The translations under genes and the position numbers were made by a program. A stretch of DNA of 64,000 nucleotides, from positions 133,501-197,500 of the forward strand of contig CAJNDS010000184.1 of NCBI GenBank assembly GCA_905221605.1. Reading direction: 5' to 3'. The notes beneath the pieces were generated by a model. That model had not been told where the DNA came from and did no database searches. It worked only from the letters and a program-made list of their open reading frames with translations. Origin of the DNA: Symbiodinium natans. Its lineage: Eukaryota; Sar; Dinophyceae; Suessiales; Symbiodiniaceae. The first letter of the stretch is position 1; every line of letters starts with the position of its first letter. This document shows, piece by piece, positions 25,190 to 37,670 of the stretch.

Positions 25190-25573
25190 GAACTCGATAG
25201 GCCCAGAAAGCATTCGGAAGCTTGAGGCTTTGCCTTGTGGATGCGAGGCTCTGTGATTCTCTGGCGCTTGCGGCGGCCATCGTCCATCACTTGGGAGAAA
25301 CGGAGCAAAGGCGCCACTGCACGCACACGGACCACTGTGCCTGAAGGAACTCGGTCCTCAAGCCAGGCAAACACAAGTGCTGCCACTGGACGCCTCTAAA
25401 GTCATGAGCGTAGACCAAGACCTCGCAACTAACAAGGTAGTCAGACAGTCCTCGTAGGCCTTCTTCTCGGAATCCGTGAACGCATCCCACTTGCAGCGCA
25501 AACTGCAGGTGACAGCTAAGAGCAGGTTAAATCCCAACCACAGAACCACTCTGCCTGAAATCGTGGTGCGCAT
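25190..25573 (-). CDS. Small secreted-protein candidate, two exons
   Basis: An ATG at 25573 opens a signal-peptide-like start: MRTTISGRVVLWLGFNLLLA followed by VTCSL, then a charged segment (KWDAFTDSEKKAYEDCLTTL). A second exon in another frame follows a GGCAG acceptor near 25388 (ALVFAWLEDRVPSGTVVRVR, then a basic stretch DDGRRKRQRITEPRIHKAK). A hydrophobic core of about 12 residues after two basic residues supports secretion or ER targeting. No known domain; intron limits are approximate. Confidence 0.4.
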
Positions 25574-26699
25574 GATTGTGTGGCATGGTGAATTCCCGCA
25601 CCGCTTTCAATGAGGTGTCATGTGTTTAAACACCACGCCTGAGGGGAAGTGTTTCGGTCAGCGCCGAAACGGGGACCCGAGCCAAATGCTCATTCCTGGC
25701 AAGACCGAGGAGGAATGTTTGAGCTGCATTTTTTAGCCAGTGCTAGGTCCGCTAATCGAAGTTAGGGCGAGATGCATGAAGACCGCGTATCCATCGAACT
25801 CCGGGAACTTCTCAGCAGGGAGTGGAGTCGTCAAGGACATGTTCTTTGACATCATGTTCCAGCCACGTCTGGCCCTTCTCGGTGTCACTCTCTGACTCTA
25901 TGTACAAGGGCTACCCTGGCTACATCTTCGAGTCGAACGAGCTTGAGCCCAACATCCCATTCGGTCTGCCTGCTCAAGCCAGTTGCTTGCACAAGGTTGT
26001 CGTGTGTAAGAGCATCGAGGGACCATTGACTTTGAGGCCAGTTGCTTCTTGATACATGCTATATCGGGCCACAGGTGTGGGGGGGAGAGCCTTAAATCTC
26101 CGATTTCTGGGTCCTGGAGGGGGTCCTTTTCCATTTTTTCGGGGGCTTAGTTTGTGAACAAGACGACGCAACAGCTCCGATGAGGCTCGCTTGCGTGAAA
26201 AGTTCCCGGTTTCAACCAACGACGGTCATTGAAAATGTGACTCTGGGGGCAGTACGTGCTTGTTCCTGGCACTGGCAGCTGAGACCTGGCAGCAAGACTC
26301 CCGTGGAAAGTTCACGGGCGAGTCGGGTCTTTGAGTCTTTGAGAACATGTGGATGGCAATATGCCGAGCCACTGGTTTTGCATCTGGAGCTGGCGCTGCA
26401 CCAACTGCTGCTGCACCTGCGACTGCCTCAGGAAATGGGATGCTTGCTGGCTTGCGCCCCATTCCTGTCCTTTGTCCCTTTTTGTGGCAGCTCAAACTGC
26501 AGGTCGTGGAAGCATCGCGATTCGATGTTCCTACATGTCGTCGCTACCCCGGCTGCCAACATATTATCAGCAACTCCGGTACCTACAAGACCTACATCCA
26601 CAACTACTGGCCTGTGGCCTAGTTGCAGGCCATGAGAAGTTGGTTCCAACAATAATGCTCGAATCATGTCTTAAGGTGGGAGCGGAGCTCTGCGAGGAG

Positions 26700-27403
26700 C
26701 AGATTCCTGGACGACGGCCCGGCTGCAGGTCATGTCGATGCTCCGCCCCAGATAACCTGTCAATGATGCTTCCTTCGGGCTCTCCATTTGAACCAGAGCT
26801 CGTTCGGGCATGAGCAGCTTCAGAAGCTGCTGGTACTCTGGATGATCAGACAGGCCTTGGTACGCTGTGTTCTGTCTGTCAGAATCACTTCTTCTAGCCG
26901 CTGCGAGCAGCACTATTGTAAGATTTGAAAACACACAGTCCGAATATGCAGTAACTCAAGGTTGAAAAGTTTAGGCCGGCCAGGGTGCTGTAGGTTGACA
27001 AGATGGCCCGGTGACGCATGATGAGCCAAGCTTCATGGAAGTTGATGCGTGGAGGGGTCTTCTGGGTCCGCCAGCTCCACCAACTGCCTGCGCTGCCCTC
27101 ATTTGGTCTTGGATTTCGGAGATTTCGGATAAGAGGCCGCCATGTTCCGGGGGGAGAGCCCATGCCACAGAGTAGCCAGAGCAGACGTCGAGAAAGCCAC
27201 AGAAGACAAGGCAGCGCTAGCAGGATGGTCGCTAACACCATGCTAGGAAGAGCCGGGCCCAGAAGGCCCTCCACTCCGTGCGTGTCAGGCTGCTGGAGGG
27301 CCCAAGTCGCAAGGCAGCAGCCTATGAAACTCGCTGCCCACAGCATGGCGGCGATTCGCTGTGCTGTACGCAGTGCAAGCCTGACTGGCATGCCGTAGCG
27401 AAC
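26700..27403 (-). CDS. OSCA/TMEM63-like channel, C-terminal exons
   Basis: After a clear CTCTTGCACCAG acceptor, an exon beginning at 27403 encodes membrane helices (RIAAMLWAASFIGCCLATWA; LPSMVLATILLALPCLLWLS). Later small exons read EISEIQDQMRAAQ (about 27115-27060), INFHEAWLIMRHRAILSTYS (about 27045-26960) and SDHPEYQQLLKLLMPERALV with VQMESPKEASLTG (about 26880-26755). Frame switches between them require introns. They continue the channel exon at 27463-28535 on the same strand. The polar C-terminus would be cytoplasmic. Confidence 0.45.
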
Positions 27404-27462
27404 CTGGTGCAAGAGACTACAAGAGCAACCCTATGGTGACCAGAGCTACCTGTCGTCTGAAC

Positions 27463-28535
27463 CTGCAAAAAGGTCAGAAAAGCTTGATGGCAACATTTCT
27501 TGAGCTCGGCGGCAGTCACAACACCTCGGACAATGATGGACTTTATGGCGCAATACCAAATCAGCATTCCCACCCAAGCTATGCATGCGAGGCAGGGTGC
27601 CAATGGCTGACAGGCAATCGTTACAGAGACAACTGCCACAACGGAGGCATAATGCTTCCAAAGCATAAAGCTGGTGGCATGGGACCTTCTGCAGATTCGA
27701 AATGCCTCCGGTATGATAACCAGCCATCGCAGAAGGCACCAAGTACATATGATCGGGATGGCATAGATGTAGAAGGCCAAGTCGAGTTGCTGCAGTTGAG
27801 CTTCGGCTGCAAATGCACTGATCTGAGTTGTCAACACCTGGTGTTGCCAAAGCCACTTCAGAGCAAACAAACTGCATGCGGGAGACAGAGGCACGCAAGC
27901 CTGCGCAACAGCTGTGAGGAGCACCTTGCTAGCCTCGAGCTGCGAAGCACAATTGAACTTCCAGAACGACATCAGCCATCCCAATCCCCAGCATGAAATG
28001 GCTTGCAACATCTCCACGAGGACAATACACGCCAGCACTGCCAGCGAAGACTCGACGTCATTTAGGGCACACTGTGATGTATCTAGCAGGCGAGCTTTCA
28101 CGTGCTCGCAAGCACAGAGGCAATTGCAGGCAGAGTTCCAAGCTGCAAAGCTGGGGTCTTGCAGCGACCAAATGCCACACTGCATCGCTGCCTCACCAGG
28201 GACCCCCAGTGTGGCCAGGAATATTAGCAGACAACCTCCGGATCCCAGTCCGAACATGACCAGCAAGAAGGCAACCGTGGAAACTCGAACCACGCACTGC
28301 CAGGGCAATGCTGCAGGCCCCAAGATCCTTGCGTCAGAGAAGTTGGTCCAAACTATGTCTGATGGCTCCGGAGCAGCAGAAAGGCTCAAGGGCCATCTGC
28401 GTTGCAACCTCAAGTTCCGCGGCTGCAACGGCCGAAAGATTGAAAACTGCGCGAATCGATACCGCTTCAGCAGCCAGTCTCGCTCCTCCTCGCTGCCCAA
28501 TACCACGAAAGCACTACATACCTCGGCGGGTGATC
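27463..28535 (-). CDS. OSCA/TMEM63-like channel, core exon
   Basis: The exon starts at 28535 after a strong CATTATGTTTCAG acceptor and ends near 27463 or 27450 at GT donors. Early in it lies AFVVLGSEEERDWLLKRYR, matching the RRM-like cytosolic segment of this family. Next comes AAPEPSDIVWTNF, the family hallmark (APxPxDIxWxN) before the channel core. At least five membrane segments follow (for example VSTVAFLLVMFGLGSGGCLL, LAVLACIVLVEMLQAISCWG, FYIYAIPIICTWCLLRWLVI, VVAVVSVTIACQPLAPCLAC). OSCA/TMEM63 proteins are mechanosensitive or osmosensitive cation channels of the plasma membrane or endomembranes. The open frame extends upstream to 29091, but that part has low complexity and is probably intron. 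Ion selectivity cannot be judged. Confidence 0.6.
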
Positions 28536-29689
28536 CTGAAACATAATGAACGAAACACGTGTGAAAAGGAATATCCATCTCCGAGAAGGGGCCGGCGTCT
28601 GCACAGAGGCCTTGTTTCTTGGGCCTTAAGGTCCTTGTGGCCTTAATGTCCTTGTCAGGACGGCTTAGCCCGATAGAGCCACCCCCTAATCCACAACTCG
28701 AACCGCAGACGCCAACAGGTTGCCAAACTCGCTTTATTATGTACAAAGCTGCATCAGCGATGCTAAGACGGTTTACAAACCACCGACTCCGGTTCCCATG
28801 ACGCAGACACGCCGCTGGTCGCTCAGCTTCATCACGGCGATGAAGTGCCACTCGCCGAGCAGCCGCTTCTCGACGGCTCAAAGCATGCCGGGCCTTGCGG
28901 CTGCCAGGGGTCTGGCGCACGGTAGCCGCAGCTTTGTGCTCCCACGCCTGCTTTCGAGTCAAGCTCTCTGTCCCATCAGGTCTAGCGTGCTCTGCAGAGC
29001 TTTCCAGCGGCTGTATTAGAAGCATGGGGCGGGTGTTGGCAGTTCCGTGTTGAGACTGAGATGTAAAGATTCGGAGACGGTGTATGTCCAATCGTTGATA
29101 TCTAACTTAATCCCCATGTTGAGGGCCTTGGCATGGTTCAGAGGATGGCTGCTTATTTCGGAAACCTCAGCCCTGAAAACCTGGAATCTGGAAACTCGAA
29201 ATACCCGGCAGTATTCCTGTAGCCCAGCTTGTCCTTGTTGCACTATAAATCAAGTCAGTTGAGTGGGGCGGCCACTTCTGTCTGACGCACGCAGTCCGAA
29301 GGCTATTGTTCGAGTGCTTCTACATGTAGGCCTTAGGCCTTGATAGGCCTTGAATACGCCAAACCATTTTGGTACACTGTATGGCACGGCCTGAAACTTC
29401 GTTTATGTTCAATGTTCTTTCGCCTCGCCGTGCTGCTACCTGTAGTACAAGCAGATTTACGAGATTTTAAGAGGGTCCACAACGACAGTTTGGAATACTC
29501 AAGCTGCTACTCAAGCTCTCGCACTCCGCCCTTCATGTCCGCTCTTTCCCACAAACGGAAGAGCGATGGCCTGAAGAGCTGAACCCTCTATGGGCAAGAT
29601 AAGCTTGTCAGAAGGCCTCCGGAAATCTCCACTTTCAGGGCGGCTTGGACACATCTAATGTTAAAGATCACTCACCAAGGTGGTGGCAC

Positions 29690-30740
29690 GGGATTCCGAG
29701 TTCAAAACATCGTGCCGGGCGCACTGGCATGTTCCAGTAGCTGCGGTGTGGGAAGAGGTAGCAGGTAGCATTAATCAGGAACAAACCGGGGTGACTGCGT
29801 GTCTGAGACAAGGTCGGCACAAACCTGGCCTGCATATCCAAGGCAGCTTGCAAAGCTCCACGGAAATTTCGTCGCAAGGCCACATCGCAGCACAGTCCAT
29901 CAGCACCACGTTCACGGAGCCTTTGCGTTCTCAAGCTGCCAGCACACCACAACCACCACCACCACCACGCCGCAACCACCACCACACCACCACCACCATC
30001 AAGAAGAAGAAGAAGAAGAAGAAGAAGAAGAAGAAGAAGAAGAAGCAGAAGAAGCAGAAAAAGAAGACGAAGAAGAAGAAGAAGAAGTTACAATTACAAC
30101 AACTGCAATTATCACACCACTTCGGACATCCCTAACACCCAACTGCAAGCGCCAACTTGTCCTCAATGTCTAACAGCCCCCCTTGTCGGGTATTATGGCA
30201 TATGCCTTCAACACAGGCATCGTGCAACACGAACGGGAAAAGCGCGAGCCTTGAGTACAAACAATGCCCAGCGACACGGCTTCGAAGTGGGAGAGCAACT
30301 CGGCTTCCTTCTGGCACTAATGCTAGACTAGTCGGGGCTTCTCTCTTAATCCGACTTAATCCTTTTCCAGCGCCTCTACTCAGAGAGGAGGTCTAAGTCT
30401 TTCTGATTCGCACGCCCAGGCTCCAAGGTCCGCCCATTCAGCTCCAGCTGACTTGGCAGGCCATCCACCCGTAGAGCGTAGTCAGCAGCCGAGGGCTCCT
30501 AACAGGGATATGCAAAAGCAGCGGCAGAAGCAGCTCAGAAGCGAGATATTGCAATGGCGCAGGAACTGCTCGGAACCCCCCGTCGTCTCCAGTGCAAGGT
30601 CGGCATGGCTCGCCAAACGTGGCCAAGACCAAAGGCTCAGTATACTGAGTGCCAGCGGTGGAATTGCAAGTTGCAATGCCAAGAGAAGGCCAAAACCTGA
30701 GTTCAACGGGTCTGGGCTCACAGCGTCTCGCACTGACGCG
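29690..30740 (-). CDS. Possible middle exons of the OSCA-like gene
   Basis: Two weak minus-strand candidates lie between the N-terminal and core exons of the channel. About 30725-30600 follows a CTCAG site (SLGIATCNSTAGTQYTEPLV, then LATFGEP). About 29890-29695 reads NFRGALQAALDMQARFVPTL. Position and strand are the main argument; neither carries a diagnostic motif. A simple repeat occupies part of the intervening sequence. Confidence 0.25.
29945..30088. repeat. Trinucleotide repeats (CAC)n and (AAG)n
   Basis: The plus strand has CAC/CCA units to about 29999, immediately followed by AAG units to 30088 with a few CAG interruptions. The resulting Lys-, Glu- or His-rich open frames have no flanking coding support. 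Confidence 0.95.
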
Positions 30741-31019
30741 ATACACAGAATACACGGCGTCACAGTGCTGTTTAGCACAGTGCTTCTCTCCGGCAAATAG
30801 AACTCTCATCGTCTCGGCGCTGAGTGAGAGACCGACAGCTCGCGGATCGGCAACGTCCGCCAGCACCAAGTTGAATGGGCCTTACGATGACGGAGTGGCG
30901 GCATGCGCTGTAGCCAAGCTAAAGTGAGATCAGTGGACATGCAAGAAATTATCCACTCAAGCGCAGCGGACGAACTAGAATGCCGAGGAAGTGAGACCGC
31001 GAGTAGCTACTAAGCTGCT

Positions 31020-31481
31020 AAGCTTGTTTCAACAAAGGCGCCTGCATTCAGCATTGTCGTGGGCGACACGTTGCCAAGCGTTAGTCGCGCCAAGTGGCTG
31101 AGCAAGTCCTCACTTGCAAACAAAGTTTCGCATCGAAGACGGTTCTTGCTGGGAGAGCGTTGCCAACTTGCCAACTTGCAGCCAAGCTGCGTCATGCACG
31201 AAGCTGTTCCCTTGTAGACAGAAAAGTAGCGCTGGAGTGGCCAGCAATGCGAGAACAAAAAACATGCCGCAAAGAACACGCAGAGTATGGAAGTAGATGC
31301 AGTACTCCAAGCCGTACTTCTCGACATCATCCAAATGGACTTGAAATATTGATCGCCAGTTCTTCTCCACTATCTTCTCCCTTGCCGATTCTGGCCACAC
31401 TACTTCGGCATCATCAACATCAAGCCCTTGCCTCATGTGGCTCCCAGCCACTGGAGGCATTGACGACGGCGCATGTGGCAC
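31020..31481 (-). CDS. OSCA/TMEM63-like channel, N-terminal exons
   Basis: Minus-strand frame from about 31481: a soluble segment (WPESAREKIVEKNWRSIFQV) leads into EKYGLEYCIYFHTLRVLCGM and a hydrophobic helix (FFVLALLATPALLFCLQGN). A following segment in another frame reads LLSHLARLTLGNVSPTTMLN. A first helix followed by a TLGN-type loop is the layout seen in protist OSCA/TMEM63-like proteins. Linked to the core exon by strand and order only, so membership is inferred. Confidence 0.45.
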
Positions 31482-31499
31482 ATGTCAAAGCATCATAGG

Positions 31500-34130
31500 C
31501 CGTAGCAGGTATGAACAACAGCAAACACTTCGAACACACTGCAGTCTACCTGGCATCGCCAGTATGGTAACAGGTAGATCCACTGGTGTGGACAAGCTAC
31601 AACGTCTTGCCCGTCTTCGTGGAGGTGATGTACGTAGTGCGTTGTGGCTAAGTATAGCGACGATACAGATTCCACGGAAACAGGGCAGCGAGCTGCTTCG
31701 ATCCAAAGGTGGGCGACTCACCAAATCAGCCAAAAGCTTGTCTCTGTGTGCATCCGTTTGGATTATGTGACGTAACATTCGTGTGGGAGGATTCCTAATC
31801 TATCATAAACGGCTATGTCTGCAGCTCCCTATCTGACCTAAATTTGACTTCTGCGCCCTTAATCATCAGTAAGCTCGTCTACACAACCAAAGCTCCGTGC
31901 GATGGTGACGTTGCAGTTGTAGAAGCTGCCACCTGGAGCCATGGTCAAGGACTTCTCTCAACGCCCCTTTATCCAGCCGACTCACCACTGCATACCCGAA
32001 CGCTTTCAGTCCCGCTTTCCCCAGATTACTTCCCATGATTCGCCCCGCCTGCTGGGCCATCATTGGTTGCAGCCACAGTTGATCGGTGCCCTGCGGCCTT
32101 AGTGTCATCAAACACGAGCTCACCCTTACTGAGAGCTTGAGATGTGTTTGTCTTGGCTCATGGGGAACAGCAAGGAGTTCAGTGGTTGGCAGGTCTCTGG
32201 TGCAAGCTTAGCTAGTTAAGTCGATCATGCCGTTCTAACGCCACACCGCTGCGGACCTCAGTAGCATGCAGCCTGTATCGCTGACAGCTTTTTTGTGGAC
32301 AGTCGGCTTTGCCAGTCCCGAAGCCAAAATCTGTCTTCCGCTGCGGCCCAAGAAGTGGCATCAACGCCATCCCTATCACAGGTGCAGAAAGCGCCACAGA
32401 AACGCCCGAAGCTGCTTTCCCAAGTACTTCCTCATTCCAACACCAACACAACCCCCAAGGCAGTTTGGCAAACTCAAAATGCTGCCGACTCAAACGTTGC
32501 AGAAGTCCGGTGCGCACTTCCATCGGACGCTCCAGCGGCTCCGGGAGCACTTCAGCCGTGCTAAGCCGTACGCTACCATTCCTCAGACTAAGCTTTCGGC
32601 ACTTGCAGCTTGGCAAGGGCGGAAAACCTGAGCAAGCAGCATTGCAGCACTGGTACCACTTTGCAGAGCCGCCCTTGCAATGCTTCGAATTGGCTTTGGC
32701 CTGGCACTGCGAAGAGCCTCTGAGTGCAGTCTGGCTGCATGCTGGCATCAGCATATCCTCCCTGTGAAGCATACCACCTCGGAGTCAAAGGCCGCAAGGA
32801 ATTTCAATCGGATGGCAAGATGATTTTTGGGGGCATTTCCTGACAACTAAGCTACGGGTTTGGCTGCCAACACTTTCAGGCAGACCTGCGCACGTTTGAC
32901 ATGCATAACAGCCAAGACACATGGCGTCGGAGTACCCCTGGCCCTGGAACCACCTCAGGCTCGTTTTTCGCGACCGGCAGCTGAGAAATTGCAGCATCTT
33001 GGTCCAACTCGGCTGGGTTTCTTCAAACTCAGCTAGGGAAGCAGCGTTCCAGCAGCCTGTGTGGGGAGCCTTGGCAGACGGGTGTTGGATGTCACCCTTC
33101 AAGCGCGCAAACGCAGAGCTAGGCAGACTGCATTTGTTGGAACTGCATCTGGGCCGCAGCGCCTGCCGCAACTGGGAACCGCGAGCAACAGCTCATTACG
33201 GTAAGGTCAATCAGGGCATGATGCCATGAGGTAACGTGACACGCGACACAACTTTTCTGGAGACGACTGCGTCGAATGCAAATTTAACGGCTCGAGCCTG
33301 TGTAGTCCCCCCTTGGCACAAGAGGCCCCGTAGCATGTACAGTGTACAGAATTATATTATAGCGTAAGAAGCCAGCCATGGCACACGGTGTCACTTCAAA
33401 AAAATCTGCACTCAGAGGTCTTGGCACTCATATGACTGGGTGGGTTGTGTACTGGTCTGCTTTTGTCAATGTCAAAATCCTGATCATCTCAAATTTCTGG
33501 AAGGTATGGCGCGTCCATGCGCGTCCAAGACTTCCAACAGAACAGAACGAGGCCAGGACCAGCCACCTCCAATGCCGTTCATGTAGCCTATGCCGGAACA
33601 TGCATTTGCATTGCGCCATGCGCGTGGAGCTAGCAGATGGCCCCCTACACTGTGATTGCTATAGCTTCCGCGCCTTGTGATGTGTCAGTTCCTTGTGCAG
33701 AGACCTCAGTCTTAAGGTTTGGTGCCGCACGGAATCCTATTCCTCAGCTGTGCCAAGTCACCCATTAATGTCCTTTAATGATGCATCCCTGCAGCTCTAC
33801 CTGCGAGGCTAAGACGAAAGGATTGGCGAAGTTCGCCATGCAAACGGCACCTGGGTTTTGCGGGCATGATTACTCCATGGGGTGGAGTCGAGCATGTTTG
33901 CACCAGCACTGGCTTTTCTGCACTTCAGATTTTAACCACCTAGGTTTGGAAACCATTTCGGGTTTCCTGAGTTTGCTGACTAAGTTAAACTGTGCGGGCG
34001 ATGTGAAACGAAAAGACACCTAGCCAAGCTCACCCACGCAGTTCTTGCGGGGTTGGCAGCATCAGAAACTAAAGCTACCATGCGTGCACGGTGCAGGGTG
34101 CCATCGCAACCTGTGTCATCTGGCCCACTA
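31500..34130. other. Stretch with ambiguous coding content
   Basis: Open frames exist on both strands, but none is decisive. A minus-strand segment at about 32480-32290 reads as membrane-like (GVSVALSAPVIGMALMPLLG). At 32960-33180 both strands give acceptable protein (plus: ANAELGRLHLLELHLGRSAC; minus: AKAPHTGCWNAASLAEFEET). The rest appears non-coding. Confidence 0.35.
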
Positions 34131-34139
34131 GATCCGGAC

Positions 34140-34860
34140 CTACTCTCGCGATCGTTCTTCCATCAGGACGGCCGCAAGAATGCCTGAGCTGTGCACGGGC
34201 GGCATCCTGCAACTCCTGCAGCAATCTTCCAAATTACGAAGCACACCCATGTAGCAAGCTGCCGAGCTCATCGTCGCAGAGGCAGGCCTCGACACCAGCT
34301 TTCGCAAGGACTTAACATGGACTGGGCCCAGTCTTTGCCGATTGTTCCTCAAACAGCCACTGCTCAGGCCAGGAAACTCGCCAGCCAGAGGCTGGTAGCT
34401 GCTGCTCTCTTCCGGGGTGGCACGAGCAGCACCTGCAAGACAAGGAAAGCAATCACAGTAACAGCAATGGTGTCGATGGAACGGAAATTCAAACAGTTGT
34501 TTGGAAGCTTCCCAAACAATGGCACGACTGTCTTTGGCCCTTTGGCCTAGCTAATTCAATTATGCAATGCAATGAATGCCTGCATTTGCATCTCTGGTGC
34601 TGGATGACGCGTTGCCACCTGGCTCATGCGGAGCTTCCAATGTTTGTGTTGCCCTTGGCTCTTGTGCCAGCTTTGCAGTGCATGTTGCGTGCATCCAAGG
34701 ATCTTCGTTGACTGCGACCTGCATTGAAATCGGCTTCCTCCTGCAAACATACATTTTGCGCAGAGAAAAACCAGCGGCCAATGCTGCCAAATGTGTCCTC
34801 GTTTCCAGCAGCCAGCTCTCGTTCCAGCTGTTCGCGCCTCAGTACTACAGCAATCGTTCA
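34140..34860 (-). CDS. Coiled-coil protein exons (cluster 3)
   Basis: Minus-strand exons: about 34845-34790 after CTGTAG (LRREQLERELAAGNEDTFG); a microexon near 34745-34725 after TTTGCAG (EEADFNA); about 34430-34345 after a model CTTTCCTTGTCTTGCAG acceptor (ARATPEESSSYQPLAGEFPG); and about 34228-34145 (LLQELQDAARAQLRHSC). Short exons with good polypyrimidine acceptors make this a credible gene. It is helical and charged; no family assigned. Confidence 0.45.
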
Positions 34861-35276
34861 TTAAGCAGCAACAACTGCACACTTCTTAGCTTGCTGTGCT
34901 GATGTTTCCTGATTAAAGTCTGACATCGGGCAACGAGTGCGATTGCTCTCTTGAGCCCAGAATTGTCCCAACTAAGCACGATCATGTCGAGGCACTGGTA
35001 CTCCAAACGCAAATGTCGCACATGATGCTTGCACCTCTCTCAGGGCCGCATAGCCGACATGCGCCACTTGACAAAGACTGCTCTACAAGTATGACTGACC
35101 CCTGTAGAGCTTGATCAACGAGCCAACCTGTTTTGAACAACTTTTGCCATCTGAAACGAAGCAAACTCCCCGCCTCTCGTATTTGTTGTAGTGCCTCAGG
35201 ATCTTAAGATTTCATATTTTCGGTTTGTTAGCAAACCTGGGCAGAATGTTGTGACTTAGTGCCAGGAAAATCTTCT

Positions 35277-35405
35277 GCATCTGGCCAGCTGGGATGCACA
35301 GATGGCATTTAGGAAACTGCCAAGGCACAGCAGGGCCGTGACCAGGCAAATGAGCGGCAAAGCGACGCCAAAGAAGCAGACAAAGCCAATGAACGCCTCC
35401 GTACA
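35277..35405 (-). CDS. Membrane-protein exon (anoctamin-like look)
   Basis: The minus strand reads EAFIGFVCFFGVALPLICLV, then TALLCLGSFLNAICASQLARC: two hydrophobic helices separated by a short turn, then a basic end. The order Glu, Phe-Ile-x-Phe, Phe, Ala-x-Pro-Leu, Leu-x-N resembles the C-terminal pair of anoctamin (TMEM16) helices. The match is by eye and one exon only, so the family is uncertain. It may be the 3' part of a larger gene to the right. Confidence 0.3.
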
Positions 35406-36005
35406 TGCACATTTTTGCTTCTACCAATGCCTCTAACCAATGTGACTGCAAGTTCATGCCCCAAACAAGGTTCGAAGTACGCATGCAGTACGAACGGCCG
35501 ACTAGATGAACCTGACGCACACCGCATCTTTTGAGCAAAGCCTGCTGCTGTACACAACGCTGTGATGGCGAAGGGGTGGCACGTGGGATCTCAAGAGTGC
35601 ATTCGTGCATCTTGTGCTACCTTGTGAATCTGATATCAGTACTGGCGAAGTCATCCAGCACGATATCCATTCATGCCGCGTGCAGCATAAGCACTTGCAG
35701 ATCCCATCAGCTGGCCGAAAAAGATCTCACTCTGCCGGAAGAGCCTGCAGAGATCTGCCGAAGTCTCTCTCTCTCTATATATATATATATGTGAGTATGT
35801 ACATTTTGATATGCACATCTAATCAATTTACATCTACACCTCTGCCTCAGTATGGACTTTTCGCTTCGCATGAGCAGTGCGGTCAGCTCCTACTATGAAT
35901 GTGCTCGGTTGGACAATTACATGCTATGATTGTCACCGAGAGCTTGCCCATGGCCGTATGAACATCGGTATCCCGTAACCCCCATTGCTGAAAACATTGG
36001 CCTGT

Positions 36006-36298
36006 GTGAGAGTGAGGGAGAGGGAGAGAGGGTGAGAGAGGGGAGAGAGGGAGAGAGAGGGAGAGAGAGGGAGAGAGAGGGAGAGAGAGGGAGAGAGAGA
36101 GGGAGAGAGAGGGAGAGAGAGGGAGAGTGAGGGAGAGTGTGGGAGTGTGTGGGAGTGTGTGGGAGAGTGTGGGAGAGTGTGGGAGAGGGTGAGTGAGGGT
36201 GAGTGAGGGTGAGTGAGTGTGAGTGAGTGTGAGAGTTTGAAAGTGTGAGAGTGAGTGAGAGAGAGACAGAGTGAGTAAGTGAGTGTGTGAGTTGAGTT

Positions 36299-36348
<50 letters not shown>

Positions 36349-36480
36349 GCCGCCACACAGCAATACCTGGCAACATTGTACCGCATACGATCCGTATCTG
36401 TTGCCCTAACAATCGGGTATCGATCGAAACGAGGTACTAGAGAGAGGAGGAGGGGGGAGGGAGGAGGGAGGAGGGAGGGG
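36006..36480. repeat. GA/GT low-complexity block with an 18-base G run
   Basis: The plus strand shows GGGAGAGA units to about 36130, then GGGAGTGTGT and GAGTGAGT variants to about 36295, then a GT dinucleotide run, then G18 at 36332-36349. A GGGAGGA repeat follows at about 36445-36480. Large Ser/Leu/His/Thr-rich frames on the minus strand come only from this block. Confidence 0.95.
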
Positions 36481-37217
36481 TATGCTCTGCTCCGCTCTGC
36501 CTTTCCCTTCGCATCTTCAGCCTCAACGTCCACCAGCTCCTGCCACGCCATACAATGCAGCACTCAGAGGTAGTTGTTGGTACGAGTACTGCGAGTGGCC
36601 CAAGACCGAAATGGAGAGAACTCATCAATGCCGCTACGAAAACCTATCGCTTTACTGTGCATATGAGCTCCTACATCTGGAACCCTACCCGTAATACACC
36701 TGAATTCCTAAACCCGCTACCTTTCTTCTGGACCTATGGACTAAAGAGTGCGAGTGTTACTTTTCCAGGTGCTGCTCATCACGGCCACAAGAAACCTCCC
36801 GCAACATAAAAGCCTGGTCGCTCTTATACTTCGGCCTCCAGCACCTGCGACGCCTCTTCCGATGTGCAATTAAATCGGTACCTGCCAAGCATGAGAAACG
36901 TTCTGTAAACGAGATGGGCTGAATCGACAGATGCCACGAGGGCACTTGCTCAGCTTGACCTCAGACGACCGCTGGCATCTTGCACATGTCTTTGCACTCC
37001 TCTTTGCAGTAGGGCGAGGGCGATCTCTTCACCTTTCACCTTCATCATCTCTTCAATGTCTGTTCCATCGTCTTCGAACCTTTCAGAATTTGCATGAAGG
37101 TGCGCGTTGAGTGGTTGTAGTGCTTGCAAGGCACCATCCCAAACGATCTGCGATCAAATGTCGGTTCCTTAGCAGCATGACATACTTACATCGAGGTCAT
37201 GACAATATGTTAACCTG

Positions 37218-37670
37218 TCAAGAGCAAGACCCGCTGACTGCTCAAGTTTCTGATTGGCAATCAAGACTCTTGCAACTAGGGCAAGTGATGATGACCACGC
37301 CATGGTGGTATGCCCCTTGGATTTATCGCAGATGCCGATGCTGCACGTGGCTGCCAGGCCTAGGCCTGCATATTCGCTCTGAGGCACGTTTTGATATCTT
37401 TTTCGCACTGCGCTCGTTGCACACCTTGAGTTTCCACTAACAGGCGCATGGGGTCTACAAGCAGGTACAAGCAGCAAAGTGAAGTTTCTGAACAACATCG
37501 CCGCCACCCACCCTCCCTCACCCGGCCCACATGCAAAGGTATTCACACGCAGGCTTGAAGCAAGTTGCACCGCACGTGTATGCCAGCGCATAGGCTTCCT
37601 CCGCTCTGGTGCCAGGAAGGCCTTCCCTGAGCTGCTGCCTGCCAAGGTTCCGTCCCGCAGACCTTTCAAT
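37218..37670 (-). CDS. Coiled-coil exon candidates
   Basis: About 37290-37218 (minus) reads RVLIANQKLEQSAGLALDR after a CTAGTTGCAAG site. About 37650-37560 reads LREGLPGTRAEEAYALAYTC. A further short one at about 37875-37815 reads VVTASHIERQARSAANR. All three are on the minus strand in different frames, as expected for spliced exons. No family assigned. Confidence 0.3.

Noticed and set aside
27322-29091. Treating the whole 589-codon open frame as one OSCA exon
   Set aside because: The first about 185 codons are low-complexity Arg/Ala/Ser with no family similarity, and a strong acceptor sits at 28535; the upstream part is probably intron.
35883-36563. Ser/Leu/His/Thr-rich minus-strand frames up to 226 codons
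   Set aside because: Produced by the GA/GT low-complexity block; no coding sequence on either side.
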